This document shows, piece by piece, positions 5,393 to 9,344 of a DNA stretch of 9,344 nt. The stretch is taken from assembly GCA_964555675.1 (NCBI GenBank), contig CAZKTU010000255.1, positions 1-9,344 of the forward strand. Reading direction: 5' to 3'. The translations under genes and the position numbers were made by a program. The stretch comes from CAIWXH01 sp964555675. Lineage in GTDB: Bacteria; Chloroflexota; Chloroflexia; Chloroflexales; Chloroflexaceae. The first letter of the stretch is position 1; every line of letters begins with the position of its first letter. The notes under the pieces were generated by a model. That model had not been told where the DNA came from. It saw nothing but the letters and a program-made list of their open reading frames with translations, and ran no database searches.

Positions 5393-6391
5393 ATGCAGAC
5401 AGCAGCCGCTGCGAGCGCCGAGCCTTCGCCGATCTCGACCGGCCAGCTACCCGCGCCCGAACGCGTGCGCGCCCTGGTCGATGCCGCCCACGCGCGCTAC
5501 AAGGACAACGACGCGGGGCAGAACGCCGACTACTACCCGGCCCTGGCCGAGGTGCCGCGCGAGCTGTTCGGGATCAGCGTGGTCGGGGTCGACGGCAAGG
5601 TCTACGACGTGGGCGACGCCGAGCGGCCCTTCACGATTATGAGCGTCTCGAAGCCGTTCATGTTCGCCCTGGTCTGCCAGGCTCTCGGCGTCGAGGAGGC
5701 CCGCGCGAGGCTGGGCGTCAACGGCACCGGCCTGCCCTTCAACTCGGTCATGGCGGTCGAGCTGAGCGCCGACGCGCGCACCAACCCCATGGTCAACCCC
5801 GGCGCAATCGCCGCCACCAGCCTGGCCCCCGGCGCCGACCCCGAGGCCATGTGGCGCTTCATCCACGCCGGCCTCTCGCGCTTCGCCGGCCGCGAGCTCG
5901 CGGTCAACCAGGAAGTCTACGCCTCGGCCTCGGCCAGCAACCAGCGCAACCAGGGCATCGCGCGCCTGCTCGAGAGCTACGGCCGGCTCGGCTGCGACCC
6001 GGCCACGGCGGTCGACCTGTACACGCGCCAGTGCTCGCTCGACGTCACCGCCCACGACCTCGCCGTGATGGCCGCGACCCTGGCCGACGGCGGGGTCAAC
6101 CCGGTCACCCGCGAGGCCGTGGTCGACGGCCAGGTCTGCAAGCGCACCCTGGCGGTCATGGCCACGGCCGGGCTCTACGAGACCTCGGGCGACTGGCTCT
6201 ACGACATCGGGCTGCCCGGCAAGAGCGGGGTCGGCGGCGGGATCATCACGATCGCCCCCGGCAAGGGCGGCCTGGCCAGCTTCGCCCCGCCCCTCGACGG
6301 CGCCGGCAACAGCGTCAAGGGCCAGCTCGTCGCCCGCTTCCTCTCCGACGAGCTCGGTCTGAACCTCTTCGCCTCGCGGCCGATGGTGTGA
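5393..6391 (+). CDS. glsA: Glutaminase A (class A serine-dependent glutaminase)
   Basis: It hydrolyses L-glutamine to glutamate and ammonia in the cytosol. The 332-aa protein is one glutaminase domain with an extra N-terminal tail of about 20 residues; there is no STAS or ankyrin extension. Family signatures are in order: DYYPALAE (Tyr47), the SxxK nucleophile motif MSVSKPF (Ser84, Lys87), LPFNSVMAVE, NPMVNPGAI (Asn135), RNQGIARLLESYG (Asn186), DLYTRQCSLDVT, GLYETSGDWLY, LPGKSGVGGGI, and PPLDGAGNSVKG. One departure stands out: gapless alignment to the human enzyme from memory puts Ala179 (in YASASASNQRN) where the ligand-contacting Glu381 is expected, so substrate affinity or choice may differ. 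The gene stands alone, bounded by a hairpin upstream (5280-5311) and a terminator downstream (6479-6515). The start is set by CAGGAG and ATG 5393. Family assignment is very secure; the exact substrate less so. Confidence 0.95.
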   Translation: MQTAAAASAEPSPISTGQLPAPERVRALVDAAHARYKDNDAGQNADYYPALAEVPRELFGISVVGVDGKVYDVGDAERPFTIMSVSKPFMFALVCQALGVEEARARLGVNGTGLPFNSVMAVELSADARTNPMVNPGAIAATSLAPGADPEAMWRFIHAGLSRFAGRELAVNQEVYASASASNQRNQGIARLLESYGRLGCDPATAVDLYTRQCSLDVTAHDLAVMAATLADGGVNPVTREAVVDGQVCKRTLAVMATAGLYETSGDWLYDIGLPGKSGVGGGIITIAPGKGGLASFAPPLDGAGNSVKGQLVARFLSDELGLNLFASRPMV

Positions 6392-6478
6392 TCGGTCGCC
6401 GCCGTTTGGGCACGCCGGGGACGTAAACAGCCCGGCTCCATGCTGCGAAGGCCCCGCTGGCCCGCTGAGTGCAAATCA

Positions 6479-6515
6479 ACACCTGCGCCGATACGACACG
6501 GCGTAGGTGTATTTT
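6479..6515 (+). terminator. Intrinsic terminator of the glutaminase gene
   Basis: ACACCTGCGCCG (6479-6490) pairs with CGGCGTAGGTGT (6499-6510) through 12 pairs including one G-T, with an 8-nt loop, followed by ATTTT (6511-6515). It is a textbook stem plus T-run, about 90 bases after the stop. It also separates the glutaminase from the protease operon. Confidence 0.8.
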
Positions 6516-6566
6516 CGCCTGCGCGGCGGGCTCTGTTGAGTAGCCCGAGCACGGCGCCGGGGTCAC
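6516..6566 (+). other. Short leader between the terminator and the protease gene, with one small hairpin
   Basis: CGGGCT (6527-6532) pairs with AGCCCG (6542-6547) around a 9-nt loop. The promoter of the protease operon should lie in or near this stretch, but I see no convincing -35/-10 pair; TTGAG at 6535-6539 is the only -35-like string. Confidence 0.3.
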
Positions 6567-6574
6567 AAGAGGAG
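6567..6574 (+). promoter_or_regulatory. Ribosome binding site supporting a TTG start for the protease gene
   Basis: AAGAGGAG ends 6 bases before TTG 6581, and 18 bases before ATG 6593, which is too far. The longer in-frame opening from ATG 6440 would run through the glutaminase terminator and is rejected. Confidence 0.65.
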
Positions 6575-6580
6575 CAGCCG

Positions 6581-8419
6581 TTGAACGTTACCATGGTCAG
6601 CAGAGCGACCCTGATCGGGGTCGGACTTGCGCTACTCGCCGCCTGCGGGGGCGCCCCCCGCGACACCGTCGAGCTGGTCGAGGGGGCTCTGGCGGGCAGC
6701 GTGGCCATCGAAGCCGAGCGCGGCGCGGCCTTCAGCGTGCGCGAGAACCCGCTCAGCGGAGCGGCAGAGCTCGTCCCCCAGCCTGCCGCCACGGTCGACT
6801 ATGGGGCCGGCGTCATCCTGGAGGACGGCCAGATCCTGACCAACGCCCATCTGGTCGACGGCGCGGCGCGCGTGCAGGTGCGCCCGGCCGGGGCCGACGG
6901 GCCGCCGCTGCCGGCGACGGTGATCGGGGTGAGCCTCTGCGACGACCTGGCCCTGCTGCGGGTCGACGACGCGGGCCTGCGCCCCGCCCGCCTGGGGGCG
7001 AGCGCCGATCTGCGCCTCGGCGCGCCGGTGGTGGCCCTGGGCTTCGCCCCGGGCGGCGCCCCGGCCAGCCCGACGGTCAGCGAAGGCATCGTCAGCCGGC
7101 TCGGCCTCGCCCCCGGCGGCCTGCCTGCGGCGAGCCTGTTTAGCGTCAGCGCCCCGCTGCAGCCCGGCGGCTCGGGCGGGCCGCTGCTCAACCCCGCGGG
7201 CGAGGTGGTGGGGATGCTGACCGAGGGGCGCTTCGCGGCCCCCGCCGCCGGGGCCGACTATGGGATCGGGATCGACTACGCGCGCCAGGTGGCCGAGCAG
7301 CTCGCCTCCGAGGGCTCGGTGCTCAGCCTTGGGCTCGACCTGGTCGAGTTCGGCGCGCGCCCCGACGACCCGAGCGCCGCCCCCTTCCTGCGCTACTTCG
7401 GCCTCGAGCCCGGGGCCGGGGGCCTGTTCGTGCGCAGCATCGCGCCCGAGGCCCTGACCACGGGCGTGCAGGCGGGCGATCTGCTGGTCGCGGCCGCCGG
7501 CCGGCCGGTCAGCTCGCTCAGCGACCTGTGCGGCGCCCTCGGCGACCCGAACACCGCCCTGCCGGCCGACCTCGAAGTCGTGCGCCGCAACGGCGAGGCG
7601 GTCGAGCGCGTGCGGGCCGCCCTGCTCGGCATCGCGTCGACGCCCCCGCTCGCCAGAGCCACGGCCGCGCAGCCGCGCCAGACGGGTGCGGCCGCTTCGC
7701 TCCAGAACGCCCTGGAGCCTGCGGCCGCGCAAGCCGAAGCGCCGCCCGCCGCCCCCGCGGTGCGCGCGCCGGTGGCCGCCGTGGGCGAGCTGAGCCCCGA
7801 GGAGCTGCAGGCCGCCCGCGAGGCCCTGGCCGCCGAGCGGGCCGGACACCAGGAGCTGTTCTTCGAGACCTTCGACAGCGAGGCGACCAAGGGGCGCTGG
7901 CGCCCGAGCGACGATGCGGCCGCCCGGCGCGAGCTGATCTATTCGTACTACCGCCTGATCCTCAAGCAGCCCGGGGCGCTGACGAGCGACTCGTGGGGCG
8001 ACCGGCCTCTCGGGCCGCGCTACATCGCCGAGCTCGAGGTAGCCCTGCCGCCCAGCGGGTCGCCCGCGGTCGGCCTCGTCTACGACCAGCAGACCGACGG
8101 CAGCGGGCTGAGCTACTTCGTGCTCGCGGCCGACGGCAGCTGGCAGACCGCCACCTTCCAGGGCGGGGCCCTGGTCGCGGGCCGCTACGCCCGCGGGGCC
8201 AGCCCACTCTTCAGCACGGGGGGCGGGACGAACTTCCTGCGCGTCGTGCGTCTGCCCGATGGGGTGCAGTTCTGGCTGAACGACACCCTGGTGGCCCGGG
8301 CCGACCCCGGGCCCTTTAACGGGGGCCACGTCGGCGTGATCGCCATCGCCGGCCCCGAAGCCCTGCCCGAGCCGGTCACCGTGATTGTCGACAACTTCCG
8401 CCTGCTCGAACACCCATGA
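6581..8419 (+). CDS. Lipoprotein HtrA/DegP-type serine protease with PDZ and C-terminal ConA/LamG-like domain
   Basis: This is a predicted membrane-anchored, extracytoplasmic protease (612 aa from TTG 6581). Residues 1-22 are a lipoprotein signal peptide with a hydrophobic core and lipobox LAAC (Cys22). The trypsin-like domain (about 70-240) has a full triad: His90 (TNAHLV), Asp122 (CDDLALL) and Ser198 in PGGSGGPL, where most HtrA proteins have GNSGGPL; the usual preceding TDAAI is also altered to VSAPL. A PDZ-like domain follows (about 245-355; GLFVRSI at 281, AGDLLVAAAGRPV). Then comes an Ala/Pro-rich linker and a short helix (about 355-422). Residues 425-612 look like a jelly-roll concanavalin/LamG or DUF1080-like domain (FFETFD, SGLSYFVLAADGSW, FLRVVRLPDGVQFWLND, GGHVGVIA, VDNFRLLE), suggesting glycan or cell-wall binding. 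It forms an operon with the lipoprotein gene 11 bases downstream. Protease assignment is firm; the C-terminal role is inferred. Confidence 0.88.
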   Translation: MNVTMVSRATLIGVGLALLAACGGAPRDTVELVEGALAGSVAIEAERGAAFSVRENPLSGAAELVPQPAATVDYGAGVILEDGQILTNAHLVDGAARVQVRPAGADGPPLPATVIGVSLCDDLALLRVDDAGLRPARLGASADLRLGAPVVALGFAPGGAPASPTVSEGIVSRLGLAPGGLPAASLFSVSAPLQPGGSGGPLLNPAGEVVGMLTEGRFAAPAAGADYGIGIDYARQVAEQLASEGSVLSLGLDLVEFGARPDDPSAAPFLRYFGLEPGAGGLFVRSIAPEALTTGVQAGDLLVAAAGRPVSSLSDLCGALGDPNTALPADLEVVRRNGEAVERVRAALLGIASTPPLARATAAQPRQTGAAASLQNALEPAAAQAEAPPAAPAVRAPVAAVGELSPEELQAAREALAAERAGHQELFFETFDSEATKGRWRPSDDAAARRELIYSYYRLILKQPGALTSDSWGDRPLGPRYIAELEVALPPSGSPAVGLVYDQQTDGSGLSYFVLAADGSWQTATFQGGALVAGRYARGASPLFSTGGGTNFLRVVRLPDGVQFWLNDTLVARADPGPFNGGHVGVIAIAGPEALPEPVTVIVDNFRLLEHP

Positions 8420-8425
8420 AGGAGG
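8419..8425 (+). promoter_or_regulatory. Near-perfect Shine-Dalgarno overlapping the protease stop codon
   Basis: AAGGAGG begins on the last base of the upstream stop codon and ends 5 bases before ATG 8431. This indicates translation of the lipoprotein gene from the same mRNA as the protease, probably coupled. Confidence 0.75.
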
Positions 8426-8430
8426 ACCCC

Positions 8431-9344
8431 ATGGCCCAATTGACTCCCGCGCGCCTGGCCCTACTCGCCCGCGCCTCGCGGCGCCTCACCACCCTCGGCC
8501 TCGCCGTCGCCCTTACGGCCGGCTGCACCGCCACCGGCCAGGTGATCGCGCCCACGGCCCAGCCGGGCCGCCTGCTCGACCCGACCGCCCCCGCCGTCAC
8601 CGTCGCGCCCACCCAGGCGGGGGCCGCCACCGCCGCGCCCGGCACGCCGGCCCCCACCGCCGTCGCCGCGCCCGTCCAGGGCACGCTACAGATCATCGGC
8701 CTAGTCGAGTCGATCGACGGCGAGATCTGGGTGATCGACGGCCTGCGCGTGCGCGTGCCCGCAGGGGCGCAGCTCGGCCCCAACCTGGGCGTCGGCAGCC
8801 TCGTGCGCGCCATCGTGCAGGTGCAAGACGACGACGACGACGATGAGCAGAGTGTAGTCGCCGTCAGCGTCACGCCGGTGCGCGAACTGCCGCTGGTCGG
8901 CCAGATCGGCGCGATCGACGCCACGACGATCGTGATCGACGGGCGCACCCTGCTGATCCCCGCGGGCGTGGTCATCCCGGCGGGCCTGGGCGCGGGGACG
9001 ATCGTCCGCGTGATCGTCGATGACGACGGGGGGAAGCTGGTCCTGCGCCTGATCCAGCCCCTGGTCGAGGCCCGCGTGCTGGGCGGCAGCATCGAGCTGA
9101 TCGACGGCGAGTTCATTGTGATCGGCGGGCAGCGCCTGCGCCTCGCGCCCGAGCTGGTGCTCTGGCGCGTGCGCCTGGTGACGGGCGAGCCGGTGCGGAT
9201 CATCGTCGTGCCGGTCGACGGCGTGCTGACCATCGTGACGATCACCGCCGTGACGATTGTCATTCCGCCGCCCGTGGTGGTCGTGCCGGTGCCGCCCACC
9301 GCCGTGCCCACCGCCGTGCCGCCCCCGCCCCCGCCCGCCCCGCG
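8431..9344 (+). CDS. Lipoprotein with three tandem DUF5666-like repeats and Pro-rich C-terminus, 3'-truncated by window edge
   Basis: An open frame runs from ATG 8431 past the right edge; 304 residues are visible and no stop is reached. Residues 1-32 are a signal peptide: twin basic patch, hydrophobic LGLAVALTAG, then Cys32 (lipobox TAGC). A Thr/Ala/Pro-rich tether follows (about 33-83). Three related beta-rich units come next: about 84-150, 151-210 and 211-275, each with the pattern G-x-I-x-x-ID-x-x-x-x-VI-D/G-G followed by a hydrophobic strand and a V-R-x-IV strand, as in DUF5666 proteins. A six-Asp run (8827-8844) sits at the end of unit 1. From about 279 the sequence is Pro/Val-rich (PPPVVVVPVPPTAVPTAVPPPPPP), a likely wall-spanning or flexible segment. 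The molecular function of DUF5666 is unknown to me; a surface-anchored, possibly cation-influenced structural role is a guess. It pairs with the upstream lipoprotein protease. Confidence 0.82.
   Translation, partial: MAQLTPARLALLARASRRLTTLGLAVALTAGCTATGQVIAPTAQPGRLLDPTAPAVTVAPTQAGAATAAPGTPAPTAVAAPVQGTLQIIGLVESIDGEIWVIDGLRVRVPAGAQLGPNLGVGSLVRAIVQVQDDDDDDEQSVVAVSVTPVRELPLVGQIGAIDATTIVIDGRTLLIPAGVVIPAGLGAGTIVRVIVDDDGGKLVLRLIQPLVEARVLGGSIELIDGEFIVIGGQRLRLAPELVLWRVRLVTGEPVRIIVVPVDGVLTIVTITAVTIVIPPPVVVVPVPPTAVPTAVPPPPPPAP
8827..8844 (+). repeat. GAC codon repeat encoding an Asp run in the lipoprotein
   Basis: Five GAC codons plus GAT encode six Asp, followed by Glu. It is a short in-frame trinucleotide repeat that can vary by whole codons; the acidic patch could bind Ca2+ or other cations, but this is inference. 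Confidence 0.75.

Noticed and set aside
4966..6426. 486-codon frame spanning the STAND end, the intergenic region and the glutaminase
   Set aside because: It crosses a strong hairpin and two real genes in another frame and is Arg/Gly/Pro-rich, as expected for an off-frame GC-rich read.
6414..6436. GCCGGG/CCCGGC hairpin just after the glutaminase stop
   Set aside because: Short stem with an 11-base loop; the stronger stem plus T-run at 6479-6515 better explains termination.
6440..6580. N-terminal extension of the protease from ATG 6440
   Set aside because: It would run through the intrinsic terminator at 6479-6515 and place 47 unrelated residues before a perfect lipoprotein signal peptide.
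6632..8413. 593-codon antisense reading frame opposite the protease gene
   Set aside because: It is a low-complexity Gly/Arg/Ala/Gln-rich shadow of the GC-biased sense codons, with no domain motifs and no ribosome site; the sense strand encodes a clear protease.
8376..9311. 311-codon antisense frame opposite the DUF5666-like lipoprotein
   Set aside because: Thr/Ser/Arg-rich composition is the complement of the Val/Ile/Asp-rich sense protein; the sense frame has a signal peptide and perfect ribosome site.

Overview
The window is GC-rich bacterial DNA, densely coding on the + strand, with strong G/C third-position bias. That bias produces many long antisense and off-frame shadow ORFs. The mix of genes suggests a Chloroflexota (Chloroflexia-type) chromosome: a DUF5939-type adenylate cyclase, an N-terminal-HTH/NB-ARC/TPR regulator, a lipoprotein HtrA, and a Pro-rich DUF5666-like lipoprotein. 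This placement is inferred from gene families and composition, not from a database match.

Layout, all on the + strand: (1) 3-992, 3' part of a zinc-ribbon (DUF5939-like) class III nucleotide cyclase, entering from the left edge. (2) 993-1119, an unusually AT-rich regulatory gap with a TTGTAC-N6-GTACAA inverted repeat. (3) 1120-1779, an ECF-like sigma factor whose inter-domain linker carries a G9 run and a perfect 13-bp inverted repeat. (4) 1868-2620, a HAD-fold protein that has lost all the key catalytic residues except the motif II Ser, probably co-transcribed with the sigma factor. (5) 2807-5236, a large STAND regulator (HTH, NB-ARC-like NTPase, TPRs) with its own predicted promoter. (6) 5393-6391, a class A glutaminase in which a conserved ligand-contact Glu appears to be Ala. 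(7) 6581-8419, a lipoprotein HtrA-type protease with a PDZ and a C-terminal ConA/LamG-like sandwich domain. (8) 8431 to the right edge, a lipoprotein with three DUF5666-like repeats and a Pro-rich tail, tightly coupled to the protease.

Transcription units inferred: the cyclase ends at 992. Sigma factor plus HAD pseudoenzyme form a likely bicistron. The STAND regulator is a single gene ending in a strong hairpin (5280-5311). The glutaminase is a single gene ending in a classic intrinsic terminator (6479-6515). The protease and the DUF5666 lipoprotein form an 11-nt-spaced operon running out of the window.

Functionally, the left half is signalling and regulation (cAMP synthesis, alternative sigma, STAND sensor). 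The right half is a metabolic enzyme plus a cell-envelope protease/lipoprotein pair. No gene-free stretch exceeds about 190 bases. I see no tRNA, rRNA, CRISPR array, insertion sequence or phage gene. No complete new system can be demonstrated. The most unusual items are the dead HAD protein beside a sigma factor, the palindrome inside the sigma gene, the glutaminase active-site change, and the protease-lectin-like fusion.
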